Positions 32,542 through 41,459 are shown, numbered from the stretch's first letter. The stretch: DNA of 44,649 nt from Mesorhizobium sp. M7A.F.Ca.US.008.03.1.1 (GCF_003997495.1 NZ_RZRU01000034.1:1-44649); one strand, 5' to 3'. The notes: generated by a model not told the origin, from the letters alone. Numbers and translations are program-made.

Positions 32542-34071
32542 CTATCCGCGTTCTATGCCGAGCGCAGCGAAGGCCAGTGTCGGGCCATCGCGCCGCAAGT
32601 GGACGAGATGCACGGCCACGAGTTCAATCAACGTCTGCCGCTCGGCATGGTCCCTGGCGAAGCCGGCGAGGTCGAACACCGCTGTCACGGTTTCGTTCGC
32701 CGGCAGTTGCTCGCTCAAAAGTGCCGTCAACTCTGCGTCGAGTGGATCGGTGAAATGCCCCTCCGGCAAGGTTTTTCCTCGCGCGGCGCAGGCAGCGATC
32801 CAGGCAGCCACCACCAGGGTTAAATGGACCAGCTCGGTACCGGCTTCTAGACATTCGACGGCGGAAGCGATGATGCGCTGCGGCAGTTTCTGGCTGCCGT
32901 CATTGGCGATCTGCGCCGTGCGATGGGCAAGTGCAGTGTTGGAAAAACGCTCCGCGAGCTCCGCAGTATAGGCGCTCGTGTCCAATCCGGCATCCTCGGG
33001 CAGGGTCGGAATGGCTTCGGCCCACAATGCATCGACGAATTGCCGGATCGCCGGGTCGGCGAAGGCGCGGTCGACGGTGGCATGACCGCTGAGCAGGCCA
33101 AGATAGGCGATGGCCGAATGCGAGCCGTTGAGCAGCCTGAGCTTCATGTCCTCGAACGGCCTGACGTCGTCGACCATGGTGACGCCGAACTGTTCCCACG
33201 CCGGGCGGCCCTGCGGGAAATTGTCCTCGACCACCCATTGGCAGAACGGTTCGGTCATGACAGGCCAGGCATCCTCGACACCGAGTTCTTCAGCGATCCG
33301 CGCCCGGTCGGCATCGGTGGTTGCCGGCACGATGCGGTCGACCATGCTAGAGGGAAGCGCGACCTGGTGGGCGATGTGGCTGGCGAGCCCGGCATCGCCC
33401 TTCGTGCCGAGCCTTGTGTCGCGCAATTCGGCGAATTCGGTCAGCAGCCGGTGCAGCGTGGCGCCGTTGGCCGGCAAATTATCGCAACAGAGCACAGTGA
33501 AGGGCGGTGTGCCGGCGGCGCGTCGCCGGGCAAGCGCCTCGGTCAGGAAACCATGCGCTGTCTTCGGCATCTGCGGATTGGCCAGATCATGGACGATATC
33601 GGGATGGGCGGTGTCCAGTCTGCCGCCCGCTGCCCTTAGATAGGCCTTTTCGGTGATCGTCAGCGTGACGATGCGGGTGCGCGGATCGGTCAGCGTGGCC
33701 AGCACCGCCCCGGGGTCCTCCGGCGCCACCAGCATCGCACCGATCGAACCAATGACCTGAAGCTTTTCGGTTCCACTGCTTCTGATCGCCAGCGTGTAAA
33801 GCCCGTCCTGCGGCGTGAGAGCGTCGCGCGTGTCGGTGCTGCGCAGCGAAACGCCTGTTATGCCCCAATCCGCCTCGCCTGCCGCCAGGCAATCGTCGAC
33901 ATAGGCTGCCTGATGGGCGCGATGGAAGGCGCCGACACCAAGGTGAACGATGCCCGGGACGACGCGGCTGCGATCATAAGCAGGTGTTACGATCGAAGCC
34001 GGCAGTGCGCCCGCCGTCTTCGTGGAAAGGCGTTCGGTCGTTGTGGTGCGACTGATCTGGTCGGATGACAT
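32542..34071 (-). CDS. uxuB: Fructuronate reductase / mannitol dehydrogenase family (UxuB-like)
   Basis: A 509-residue NAD-dependent polyol/uronate dehydrogenase of the long-chain mannitol dehydrogenase family. The N-terminal Rossmann part contains VHLGVGAFHRAHQAAYVDD. The catalytic segment contains KLRLLNGSHSAIAYLGLLSGH, with the Lys-x2-x2-Asn-x3-His arrangement of the family. Mannitol, altronate, arabinitol and fructuronate enzymes share this fold; the adjacent uxaC, TRAP and kdu genes favour D-fructuronate to D-mannonate. The ATG at 34071 has GAGG six bases upstream. It is divergent from uxaC across a 149-base regulatory gap. Confidence 0.85.
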   Translation of the reverse strand: MSSDQISRTTTTERLSTKTAGALPASIVTPAYDRSRVVPGIVHLGVGAFHRAHQAAYVDDCLAAGEADWGITGVSLRSTDTRDALTPQDGLYTLAIRSSGTEKLQVIGSIGAMLVAPEDPGAVLATLTDPRTRIVTLTITEKAYLRAAGGRLDTAHPDIVHDLANPQMPKTAHGFLTEALARRRAAGTPPFTVLCCDNLPANGATLHRLLTEFAELRDTRLGTKGDAGLASHIAHQVALPSSMVDRIVPATTDADRARIAEELGVEDAWPVMTEPFCQWVVEDNFPQGRPAWEQFGVTMVDDVRPFEDMKLRLLNGSHSAIAYLGLLSGHATVDRAFADPAIRQFVDALWAEAIPTLPEDAGLDTSAYTAELAERFSNTALAHRTAQIANDGSQKLPQRIIASAVECLEAGTELVHLTLVVAAWIAACAARGKTLPEGHFTDPLDAELTALLSEQLPANETVTAVFDLAGFARDHAERQTLIELVAVHLVHLRRDGPTLAFAALGIERG

Positions 34072-34144
34072 GAGTGGCCTCGGCAGGGATCGGCAAAGCG
34101 GCGTAACATTCGATTTCTCACCACACAATGGGTCGAAAAGTCAT

Positions 34145-34198
34145 CATACAACAATCCAATTTTTGTATGTTGACATTATTTCTTGCCGCCCCTACCGA
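34145..34198 (+). promoter_or_regulatory. Candidate uxaC promoter with GntR-type operator
   Basis: CATACAA (34145-34151) and TTGTATG (34163-34169) form an inverted repeat with 11 bases between. TTGACA follows at once (34170-34175) as a -35 box, with a weak -10 (TACCGA, 34193-34198) 17 bases on. FadR-type GntR regulators commonly bind short palindromes of the TTGTAT..ATACAA kind, and one is encoded downstream in the same cluster (38610). A repressor here would block uxaC and possibly also uxuB. Confidence 0.5.
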
Positions 34199-34220
34199 TA
34201 GCCGCCCTGGGAGGATGATC

Positions 34221-35627
34221 GTGGCACTGACCAATGCGGATCTGCTGTTTCCCGCCGAGGCGCATTCGCGCTCGGTTGCCCGCGACCTCTACGCCGGGAT
34301 CAAGGACCTGCCCCTGGTCAGCCCACATGGTCACACCGATCCGCGCTGGTATGCGCTGAACGAGCCTTTCCCGGATCCGGCGCAACTGCTCATCGTCCCG
34401 GACCACTACATTTTCCGCATGCTGTTCAGCCAAGGCGTCCGCCTCGAGGATCTCGGCGTTGCGACGCTGGACGGCGCGCCTGTCGAAACCGACGGCCGGA
34501 CGATCTGGCGGCGCTTCGCCGAGCACTATTATCTGTTTCGGGGCACACCGACCCGGCTGTGGTTCGACCACGTTCTTGCAGATCTGTTCGGCATCGACGA
34601 ACCGCTGACCGCTGCGACCGCCGACCGCCATTACGACGCCATCGCAACGCTGCTGCAGTGGGAGAATTTCCGCCCGCGCGCCCTGTTCGAGCGCTTCAAC
34701 ATCGAGGTCATCGCGACCACGGAAGGCGCACTCGACGATCTCCAATGGCACCAGATGATCCGCGACAGTGGTTGGGAGGGCCGCGTTATCACCGCCTATC
34801 GGCCGGATGCGGTCGTCGATCCTGATTTCGAAGGGTTTTCAACCAATCTCGACCGGCTCGGCGAGATCACCGGCTGCGACACCGGCAGCTGGGCGGGCTA
34901 TCTCGACGCGCATCGCCAGCGGCGTGCCTTCTTCAAAAGCTTTGGCGCGACCTCCTCCGACCATGGCCATCCGACGGCCGAGACCGCCAATCTTTCGGAT
35001 GCGGCGGCGCAAGAGCTGTTCAATCGGGTTCGCCGTGGTTCCGACGACGAGCGCGAGCGAAAACTGTTCCGCGCCCAGATGCTGACCGAGATGGCCAAGA
35101 TGAGCCTTGACGATGGGCTGGTGCTGCAGATCCATCCCGGCTCCTGGCGCAATCATTCGCCCGCGATCTTCCAGAAATTCGGCCGCGACAAGGGCTTCGA
35201 TATCCCGACCCGGACCGACTATGCGACGGCGCTGAAGCCGCTGCTCGACTGCGTCGGGCTGGAGCGCGACCTGACCGTCATCCTCTTCACGCTCGACGAG
35301 ACCAGCTATGCGCGCGAGCTGGCGCCGCTCGCCGGCGTTTACCCGGCGCTGAAGCTCGGGCCGGCCTGGTGGTTCCACGACAGCCCGGAAGGCATGCTGC
35401 GCTTCCGCGAGATGACCACCGAGACGGCCGGCTTCTACAACACCGTCGGCTTCAACGACGACACCCGCGCCTTTCCATCGATACCGGCGCGTCACGATGT
35501 GGCGCGGCGGGTCGACTGCGCGTTCCTCGCGCGTCTCGTTGCCGAGCATCGGCTGCGCGAGGACGAGGCGCATGAGCTGGCGCGGGAGCTTGCCTACACG
35601 CTTGCGAAGAAGGCGTACCGGCTCTGA
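34221..35627 (+). CDS. uxaC: Uronate isomerase
   Basis: A 468-residue amidohydrolase-fold enzyme converting D-glucuronate to D-fructuronate and D-galacturonate to D-tagaturonate. Landmarks are LVSPHGHTDPRWYALN, DHYIFRML, TTEGALDDLQWH, LQIHPGSWRNH, GPAWWFHDSPEGM and FNDDTRAFPSIPARHDVARRVDC. A GTG at 34221 is preferred over the ATG at 34215, because GGGAGG abuts that ATG directly but sits six bases before the GTG. The length fits the family. It starts the probable uxaC-dctPQM-gntR-kduID unit. Confidence 0.94.
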   Translation: MALTNADLLFPAEAHSRSVARDLYAGIKDLPLVSPHGHTDPRWYALNEPFPDPAQLLIVPDHYIFRMLFSQGVRLEDLGVATLDGAPVETDGRTIWRRFAEHYYLFRGTPTRLWFDHVLADLFGIDEPLTAATADRHYDAIATLLQWENFRPRALFERFNIEVIATTEGALDDLQWHQMIRDSGWEGRVITAYRPDAVVDPDFEGFSTNLDRLGEITGCDTGSWAGYLDAHRQRRAFFKSFGATSSDHGHPTAETANLSDAAAQELFNRVRRGSDDERERKLFRAQMLTEMAKMSLDDGLVLQIHPGSWRNHSPAIFQKFGRDKGFDIPTRTDYATALKPLLDCVGLERDLTVILFTLDETSYARELAPLAGVYPALKLGPAWWFHDSPEGMLRFREMTTETAGFYNTVGFNDDTRAFPSIPARHDVARRVDCAFLARLVAEHRLREDEAHELARELAYTLAKKAYRL

Positions 35628-35660
35628 GCCGGGCGCCCTGATTTTAAAAGGGAGGAAGTC

Positions 35661-36638
35661 ATGTTGCATCTTTCGAAATTGACGGCAGCCACATTCGCCT
35701 TCGGCTCACTGCTGGTCGGCATTGCCAACGCCGAAACCGTGCTGCGCTCGGCCGACACGCATCCGGACGGCTACCCGACCGTCGACGCGGTCAAATATAT
35801 GGGCGAGCTCATCAAGGAGCGGACCAAGGGTGCTTATTCGGTCGAGGTTTATCACTCGGCACAGCTCGGCGAGGAAAAGGACACGATCGAACAGACGCAG
35901 GCGGGCGTGCTCGACCTCAACCGCGTCTCGATGGGCCCTTTCAACGGCATCGTGCCGGAGACGGCGGTGCCGTCGCTGCCCTACATCTTCCGCTCCGTCG
36001 AGCATATGCGCCATGTCATGGACGGGCCGATCGGCGAGCAGATCCTCAAAGCCTTCGAGGCGCATAATCTGGTTGGCCTTGCCTTCTACGATTCCGGCGC
36101 CCGCTCCTTCTACAACACCAAGAAGGACATCGCCTCGATCGCCGACCTGAAGGGCATGAAGTTCCGCGTCATCCAGTCCGACGTGTTCGTCGACATGGTC
36201 AACGCGCTGGGCGCCAACGCCACGCCGATGGCCTATGGCGAGGTCTATTCGGCTTTGCAGACAGGCGTCATCGACGGTGCCGAGAACAACTGGCCGAGCT
36301 TCGAATCTGCCAAGCATTTCGAGGTCGCCAAGCACTACACGCTCGACCAGCACCAGATCGTGCCGGAGGTTCTGGTGATGTCGAAGGCGAGCTGGGACAA
36401 GCTTACACCGGAAGACCAGGCGATCGTGCGGCAGGCGGCCAAGGATAGCGTCGTCAAGATGCGTGAGCTGTGGGACGCGCAGGAGAAGAAGTCTCGCGAA
36501 ATCGTCGAGAAGGCCGGAGTGAAGGTCAGCGAAATCGACAAACAGCCGCTGATCGATGCGATGAAGCCGGTCTACGACAAGTATCTGTCGACGCCCGAGT
36601 TGAAAGACCTCGCGTCGCGTATCCAGGCAACCAAGTAG
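35661..36638 (+). CDS. dctP: TRAP transporter solute-binding protein (DctP family)
   Basis: A 325-residue periplasmic binding protein. The signal peptide runs to residue 24 (GIANA|ETVLRS). The mature part shows typical DctP features: SADTHPDGYPTVDAVKYMGELI, GVLDLNRVSMGPFNG, LPYIFRS, DLKGMKFRVIQSDVFVDMVNALGANATPMAYGEVYSALQTGVIDGAENN. The Arg in KFRV (about residue 170) binds the carboxylate of the substrate. The neighbours indicate a hexuronate or unsaturated uronate ligand. A GGGAGGAAGTC ribosome site precedes the ATG. Confidence 0.95.
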   Translation: MLHLSKLTAATFAFGSLLVGIANAETVLRSADTHPDGYPTVDAVKYMGELIKERTKGAYSVEVYHSAQLGEEKDTIEQTQAGVLDLNRVSMGPFNGIVPETAVPSLPYIFRSVEHMRHVMDGPIGEQILKAFEAHNLVGLAFYDSGARSFYNTKKDIASIADLKGMKFRVIQSDVFVDMVNALGANATPMAYGEVYSALQTGVIDGAENNWPSFESAKHFEVAKHYTLDQHQIVPEVLVMSKASWDKLTPEDQAIVRQAAKDSVVKMRELWDAQEKKSREIVEKAGVKVSEIDKQPLIDAMKPVYDKYLSTPELKDLASRIQATK

Positions 36639-36652
36639 TCCGTTCGTGGTAA

Positions 36653-36680
36653 ATGATGGCGCGATTGCCCGCGCCATCAT
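36653..36680. promoter_or_regulatory. Intercistronic stem-loop between dctP and dctQ
   Basis: ATGATGGCGCG (36653-36663) pairs perfectly with CGCGCCATCAT (36670-36680) across a six-base loop. There is no T-tract, so it is more likely an RNA-stabilising or attenuating hairpin that keeps binding-protein message in excess over permease message, as known for other periplasmic-binding-protein operons. Confidence 0.7.
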
Positions 36681-36697
36681 CCGGGGGAGGCGTGCAT

Positions 36698-37225
36698 ATG
36701 AAACCATTTTGGCTCGCAATAGAGCGGCTGCTGTCACGGTTGGCGAGGCTTGCGCTGTGGGTCAGCGGCATCGGGCTGACCCTGATGACGGTGATCATCT
36801 TCTGGCAGGTATTTTCACGCTATGTGCTCAACAGTTCGCCAAGCTGGACGGAACCCTTCTCGGTGCTTTTGATGGGTTGGTTCATCTTCCTGGGGGCAGC
36901 GGTCGGTGTTCGCGAGCGCACCCATCTGGGTTTCGATGTGTTGCTCTATTTCCTGCCGCCCGCCGCCAAGGCGGTGCTACGCAGCGTTTCGGATATCGTC
37001 GTCCTCGCCTTCGGCGCCGGCATGATCGTCTACGGCGTCCAGCTTGCCAGGCTGACCTGGAATACGGTGATGCCGTCTCTCGCTTTTCCGGGCGGTGTCG
37101 GTTTTCTGCCGGTCATCTTGGGCGGCGCGCTTGTCTGTCTGTTTTCGCTTGAGCGGCTGGCCGGGCGGTTTGCCGGACTGCCGGTCGATGCCGATCAGTA
37201 CGCCACGGGCGAGGAGGGCCTGTGA
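36698..37225 (+). CDS. dctQ: TRAP transporter small permease (DctQ family)
   Basis: A 175-residue inner-membrane protein with four hydrophobic helices, about residues 18-40, 53-73, 88-112 and 130-150. Family features include FWQVFSRYVLNSSPSWTEPFSVLLMGWFIFLGAAVGVRERTHLGFD. It binds the large permease and is needed for transport. The ATG at 36698 has GGGGGAGG upstream; an earlier ATG lies inside the intercistronic stem-loop. Its stop overlaps the dctM start. Confidence 0.93.
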   Translation: MKPFWLAIERLLSRLARLALWVSGIGLTLMTVIIFWQVFSRYVLNSSPSWTEPFSVLLMGWFIFLGAAVGVRERTHLGFDVLLYFLPPAAKAVLRSVSDIVVLAFGAGMIVYGVQLARLTWNTVMPSLAFPGGVGFLPVILGGALVCLFSLERLAGRFAGLPVDADQYATGEEGL

Positions 37226-38505
37226 TGGCACTGACGGTTCTGTTCGGCACCTTCGTCTTCCTGCTGATCATCGGCACACCTATCGCGTTCTGCCTCGGCG
37301 TCGCCAGCTTCGCGACGGTGCTGGTGCTGGGCCTGCCGCCGCTGGTGGTGTTCCAGCGTCTCAACTCGGGCGTTTCCGTGTTCTCGTTGATGGCCATCCC
37401 GTTCTTCATTTTCGCCGGCGACCTGATGGTGCGTGGCGGTATCGCCGCCAGGCTGGTGGCGCTTGCCGGTTCCCTGGTCGGTCACCTGCGCGGCGGGCTG
37501 GGGCAGGTCAACATCGCTGCCTCGACCATGTTCGGCGGCATTTCCGGATCTGCAGTGGCCGATGCTTCGGCGGTCGGCGGGCTGATGATCCCGCAGATGA
37601 AGGCGCGCGGCTACGGCGTCGACTATGCTGTCAACATCACCTCCGTCGGCGCCATCATTGCGCTGCTGATCCCGCCCTCGCACAACATGATCATCTATTC
37701 GATCTCGGCCGGCGGCCGCATCTCGATCGCCGATCTGTTCACCGCGGGCGTCATACCCGGCCTGCTGCTGGCTTTGTCTCTCATGATCACGGCCTATTGG
37801 GTCGCCAGCCGCCGCGGCTATCCGACCGAGCCCTTCGCCGGCTTCGGCCGCGCGTTGCAACTGCTTGTCGCAGCAATTCCGGGCCTGATCCTTATCGGCA
37901 TTATCTTCGGCGGCGTCCGCTCCGGTATCTTCACGGCCACTGAAAGCTCGTGCATCGCCATCGTCTACGCCTTCCTGGTGACGCTTATCATTTACCGCTC
38001 GATGAGCTGGAACGATTTCGTCGCCGCCACCACGGCCGCCGTGCGCACAACGGCAATGGTGCTGATGATCATCGGCTGTGCTGCTGCCTTTGGCTGGCTG
38101 CTGGCCTATCTCAGGGTCCCCGCCGCGCTCGTCGCCTTCCTGCAGTCCGTGTCCGACAACAAGCTGGTCATCCTGCTGATGATCAATGTCGTCTTGCTTA
38201 TCCTCGGCACGTTCATGGATATGTCGCCCCTGATCATCATCACCACGCCAATCTTCCTGCCGGTGGTCATGGCCTATGGCGTAGACCCCGTGCATTTCGG
38301 CGTGATTCTCATTCTCAATCTCGGTATCGGCCTGTGCACGCCACCGGTGGGGGCGGTGCTGTTCGTCAGCTGCGCCATCGGGCGCATCCCGATCTGGACG
38401 GCGATGCGCTCGATCTGGCCATTCTACGGCGCGGCTTTCGTCGTGTTGATGCTTGTCACCTACATACCGGAAATCTCATTGTGGCTGCCGAGCCTGTTCC
38501 ATTAG
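37225..38505 (+). CDS. dctM: TRAP transporter large permease (DctM family)
   Basis: A 426-residue membrane protein with about 12 helices that carries the sodium-coupled substrate path. Family motifs include FFIFAGDLMVRGGIAARLVALAGSLVGHLRGGLGQVNIAASTMFGGISGSAVADASAVG, LLIPPSHNMIIYS and GTFMDMSPLIIITTPIFLPV. The ATG at 37225 overlaps the dctQ stop (TGATG). The TAG stop at 38503-38505 is formed by the first three bases of a dispersed repeat. Confidence 0.95.
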   Translation: MALTVLFGTFVFLLIIGTPIAFCLGVASFATVLVLGLPPLVVFQRLNSGVSVFSLMAIPFFIFAGDLMVRGGIAARLVALAGSLVGHLRGGLGQVNIAASTMFGGISGSAVADASAVGGLMIPQMKARGYGVDYAVNITSVGAIIALLIPPSHNMIIYSISAGGRISIADLFTAGVIPGLLLALSLMITAYWVASRRGYPTEPFAGFGRALQLLVAAIPGLILIGIIFGGVRSGIFTATESSCIAIVYAFLVTLIIYRSMSWNDFVAATTAAVRTTAMVLMIIGCAAAFGWLLAYLRVPAALVAFLQSVSDNKLVILLMINVVLLILGTFMDMSPLIIITTPIFLPVVMAYGVDPVHFGVILILNLGIGLCTPPVGAVLFVSCAIGRIPIWTAMRSIWPFYGAAFVVLMLVTYIPEISLWLPSLFH

Positions 38506-38593
38506 AGCAGTTCACGAAACGGAGAACTCCTCTAACCCTTTGTTTTGACGCAATTACGGACGGGAAACCGTTTCACACTTTTCCTGGAATTGC
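38503..38593. repeat. Dispersed rhizobial-type repeat, copy A
   Basis: It begins with a hairpin, TAGAGCAGTTC (38503-38513) against GAACTCCTCTA (38524-38534, one mismatch), then a tail with TTTGTTTTGACGCAATTACG and GGGAAACCGTTTCACAC, ending CTGGAATTGC. The tail is nearly the same as in copies B and C. It supplies the dctM stop codon at one end and abuts the gntR ribosome site at the other. Confidence 0.8.
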
Positions 38594-38609
38594 TTTAGGA
38601 GACCACCAC

Positions 38610-39383
38610 GTGTCCGCTGCATCCGCCGACCTCAGGGTCGAGAGAAAACCCAAACTGTCGGAGATCGTGGTCGCGACGATCCGCAAGCAGTTGCAGGCGG
38701 GTGAGATCCTGCCTGGCCATAAATTGCCGACCGAAGGCCAGCTGACCGAAACCTTCGGCGTCAGCCGCACCGTCATCCGCGAGGCGCTGGCCAAGCTTGC
38801 CGCCGACGGGCTGGTTGAGCCGCGCCAAGGTGCCGGCGTCTTCGTCACCGAGCACATCTCGACGATGTTCGGGGCGCTGGCCACCGACATGGGCAGCAAG
38901 GATTCGATCGCGCTCAACGTGCTCGAGGTGCGCCTGGCGATCGAGATCGAATCGGCCGGGATTGCCGCGACCCGTCGCAACGCGGCGCAGGAGGCGGCGA
39001 TCCAGGAAGCCTTTTTCGAATTCGAGCGGCTGCTGCTTGCCAGCGAGCCGACCGGTCCGGCCGACCTCGCCTTCCATCGCGCCATCGCCAGCGCCACCAA
39101 CAACCCGTTCTATGTCGAGATGCTCGACGTGCTCGGCCGGCGCGCCATTCCCTGCGACGTGACCTCGCCCTGGTCGACTGAACTGGTGCAATCCGACAGC
39201 TACCAGCGCGGGCTGCAGCGCGAGCATCTGGTGATCCTCAACGCCATTACATCAGGCGATGCCGAAGCCGCGCGCGAGGCGATGCGGACGCACCTCACCG
39301 CCAGCCAGCAGCGCTACCGCGAGCGGCTGCATGCGCGTCAGGCCTTTTATGCCAGCTCGGTCAAGGCCACTGCCGGCGAATGA
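38610..39383 (+). CDS. GntR-family regulator, FadR/FCD subgroup
   Basis: A 257-residue regulator. The N-terminal winged helix (about 15-80: LSEIVVATIRKQLQAG..LPTEGQLTETFGVSRTVIREALAKLAADGLVEPRQGAGVFV) is followed by an all-helical FCD ligand domain (about 100-240) with the metal-site His and Asp residues. A GTG start at 38610 has TTAGGAG eight bases upstream. The position inside the uronate operon suggests it represses the cluster until a uronate or KDG-type intermediate binds; UxuR/ExuR belong to the same subgroup. The stop overlaps an ATG of the kduI frame. Confidence 0.93.
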   Translation: MSAASADLRVERKPKLSEIVVATIRKQLQAGEILPGHKLPTEGQLTETFGVSRTVIREALAKLAADGLVEPRQGAGVFVTEHISTMFGALATDMGSKDSIALNVLEVRLAIEIESAGIAATRRNAAQEAAIQEAFFEFERLLLASEPTGPADLAFHRAIASATNNPFYVEMLDVLGRRAIPCDVTSPWSTELVQSDSYQRGLQREHLVILNAITSGDAEAAREAMRTHLTASQQRYRERLHARQAFYASSVKATAGE

Positions 39384-39406
39384 CCCCGTTTCAAGTCAGG
39401 ACGACA

Positions 39407-40258
39407 ATGAACCAGAGCCATACCGACTACACCTCGCGCTTCGCCATCGATCCGGTCGCCGCCGCGGCGATGGGAACCGATGAGCTGCGTCACAACTTCC
39501 ACATTGACGGCCTGTTCCAGCCCGGCCGCATCAGCCTGACCTATACCCACTACGACCGCATGATCGTCGGCGGCGCCGTGCCGACCGGTGCGCTGCTGCC
39601 GCTGGAAACGATCAAGCCGACCGGCACCAAAGGCTTTCTCGACCGGCGCGAGTTGATCGCTGTCAACATCGGTGGTGCAGGTATCATCACAGCCGGCGGC
39701 CAATCCTATGAATTGCAGGCGCGCGACATGCTCTATCTCGGCATGGGCACTACCGACGTGTCATTCGCTTCGATGGACAAGGCCGCGCCGGCAAAGTTCT
39801 ATCTGCTCAGCGCGCCGGCGCACCAGGCCTGGCCCAGCCGGCTGATCCGCATCGGTGACGCCAAGCGCCTCGATCTCGGCAGCAAGGATACCTGCAACGA
39901 GCGCTCGATCTTCCAGTTCATCCATGCCGAGGGCGTCAAGACGTGCCAGCTGGTGGTCGGCATGACCCAGCTGGCTCCCGGTTCGGTGTGGAACACCATG
40001 CCGTGCCATGTGCACGACCGGCGCATGGAGGCCTATCTCTATTTCGACCTGGCCGAGACGGCGCGCGTCTTCCACTTCATGGGCGAGCCGGACGAGACGC
40101 GCCATCTGGTGATGGGCAACGAGGAAGCGGTGCTGTCGCCGGGCTGGTCGATCCACTCCGGTGTTGGCACGTCGAACTACGCTTTCATCTGGGCGATGGC
40201 CGGCGACAATGTCGACTATACCGATGTCGACCCGGTGACGTTGGACGATCTGCGGTGA
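39407..40258 (+). CDS. kduI: 5-dehydro-4-deoxy-D-glucuronate isomerase
   Basis: A 283-residue cupin-fold isomerase converting 4-deoxy-L-threo-5-hexosulose uronate to 3-deoxy-D-glycero-2,5-hexodiulosonate in pectin and uronate breakdown. Zinc ligands are visible as His201, His203, Glu208 (PCHVHDRRMEAYLYFD) and His250 (GWSIHSGVG), matching the E. coli enzyme with a five-residue shift. The ATG at 39407 (AGGA five bases upstream) is preferred to one at 39380 that overlaps the gntR stop without a ribosome site. The stop overlaps the kduD start by four bases (GTGA). Confidence 0.95.
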   Translation: MNQSHTDYTSRFAIDPVAAAAMGTDELRHNFHIDGLFQPGRISLTYTHYDRMIVGGAVPTGALLPLETIKPTGTKGFLDRRELIAVNIGGAGIITAGGQSYELQARDMLYLGMGTTDVSFASMDKAAPAKFYLLSAPAHQAWPSRLIRIGDAKRLDLGSKDTCNERSIFQFIHAEGVKTCQLVVGMTQLAPGSVWNTMPCHVHDRRMEAYLYFDLAETARVFHFMGEPDETRHLVMGNEEAVLSPGWSIHSGVGTSNYAFIWAMAGDNVDYTDVDPVTLDDLR

Positions 40259-41013
40259 GCGACCCCTTCAGCCTTGCCGGAAAACGCATTCTCGTCACTG
40301 GCGCCAACACCGGCATCGGCCAGGGCATCGCGGTGTCGATCGCACGTGCCGGGGGCGCGGTGATCGGCGTCGGCCGCTCGTCGATGGAGGACACCGCAGA
40401 CAAGGTCACCGCAATGGGTGGGCAGTTCGAGGCGGTGAGCGCCGACCTTGCCGACACATCGGCCGCGGGCCCGTTGCTGGAGCGGGTCTGGGACGAAAGC
40501 GGTCCGCTCGACGGGCTGGTCAACAATGCCGGCATCATCCGGCGCGCCGATGCCGTCGACCTCAGCGAGGCCGATTGGGACGACGTCATGGACGTCAATC
40601 TGAAGACGGTTTTTCTGTTCTGCCAGAGCTTTGCCAGGCGTGCCTTGGCCGCTGAGCGGAAAGGCAAGATCGTCAACATTGCCTCCGTGTTGAGTTTCCA
40701 GGGCGGCATCCGCGTCGCCTCCTACACCGCCTCGAAGCACGGCGTGCTCGGCATCACCCGGCTGCTCGCCTGCGAATGGGCGGCAAAGGGCATCAACGTC
40801 AACGCCATTGCGCCGGGCTATATCGAGACCAACAACACGCAGGCGCTGCGCGCCGATCCCGACCGCAGCGCCGCCATCCTGGCGCGTATCCCGGCCGGCC
40901 GCTGGGGGGAAGCGGGCGACATTGGCGATGCCGCCGTCTTCCTGCTGGCGCCAGCGTCGAACTATATGCATGGCGCGGTGGTGCCGGTGGATGGCGGCTG
41001 GCTGGCGCGCTAG
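40255..41013 (+). CDS. kduD: 2-dehydro-3-deoxy-D-gluconate 5-dehydrogenase
   Basis: A 252-residue classical short-chain dehydrogenase. The cofactor motif is TGANTGIG (15-22), the structural motif NNAG (90-93) and the catalytic set Ser144, Tyr157, Lys161 (SYTASKHG). In this context it should reduce 3-deoxy-2,5-hexodiulosonate to 2-keto-3-deoxygluconate. The start is a GTG at 40255 inside the kduI stop. Its last 47 codons are duplicated at 44059-44203 with one substitution. The TAG stop is the first three bases of repeat copy B. Confidence 0.93.
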   Translation: MSDPFSLAGKRILVTGANTGIGQGIAVSIARAGGAVIGVGRSSMEDTADKVTAMGGQFEAVSADLADTSAAGPLLERVWDESGPLDGLVNNAGIIRRADAVDLSEADWDDVMDVNLKTVFLFCQSFARRALAAERKGKIVNIASVLSFQGGIRVASYTASKHGVLGITRLLACEWAAKGINVNAIAPGYIETNNTQALRADPDRSAAILARIPAGRWGEAGDIGDAAVFLLAPASNYMHGAVVPVDGGWLAR

Positions 41014-41459
41014 CGCGGTTCATCGTTTCGCGGAAACGCTGAACCGCGCTATCCCATTGTTTTAACGCAATCCCGGACGGAAAACCGTTTCACACTTTTC
41101 CTGGAATTGCCCTGAGGAGACAACGATGACGAAGCCGAAGATTTTCGCGCATGCCGGCGAAGGCGCCTGGACGACAACGGCGGACGGCAACAGGCGGCGC
41201 GTTCTCCTGCACACCGACGAGTTGATGTTGGTCGAATTCGGCTTCGACAAGGGTAGCATCGGCGCCCTGCATTCGCACCCACACGTCCAGGCAAGCTATG
41301 TCGCCGAGGGCCGCTTCGAGGTGACCATCGACGGCCGGAGCGAGATCCTCGCGGCTGGCGGGAGCTTCATCGTGCCGTCGGGCCTGGTGCACGGTGTCAA
41401 GGCGCTCGAAGCGGGGCGGCTGGTCGACAGCTTTGCGCCGCACCGGGCCGATTTCCTCG
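40869..41459 (+). repeat. Direct duplication, left copy
   Basis: This segment holds the last 47 codons of kduD, repeat copy B and nearly all of the kdgF-like gene. It matches 44059-44649 at every base except 40955 (C here, T at 44145). The true right end is unknown because the second copy reaches the window edge. The period is 3190 bases. Confidence 0.97.
41011..41110. repeat. Dispersed rhizobial-type repeat, copy B
   Basis: It starts with a perfect 12-bp stem, TAGCGCGGTTCA (41011-41022) with TGAACCGCGCTA (41040-41051), with GTTTC/GAAAC pairing inside. A tail follows nearly identical to copy A (GTTTTAACGCAATCCCGGAC, AAAACCGTTTCACAC, CTGGAATTGC). It supplies the kduD stop codon and ends just before the kdgF ribosome site (GAGGAG). 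Confidence 0.85.
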
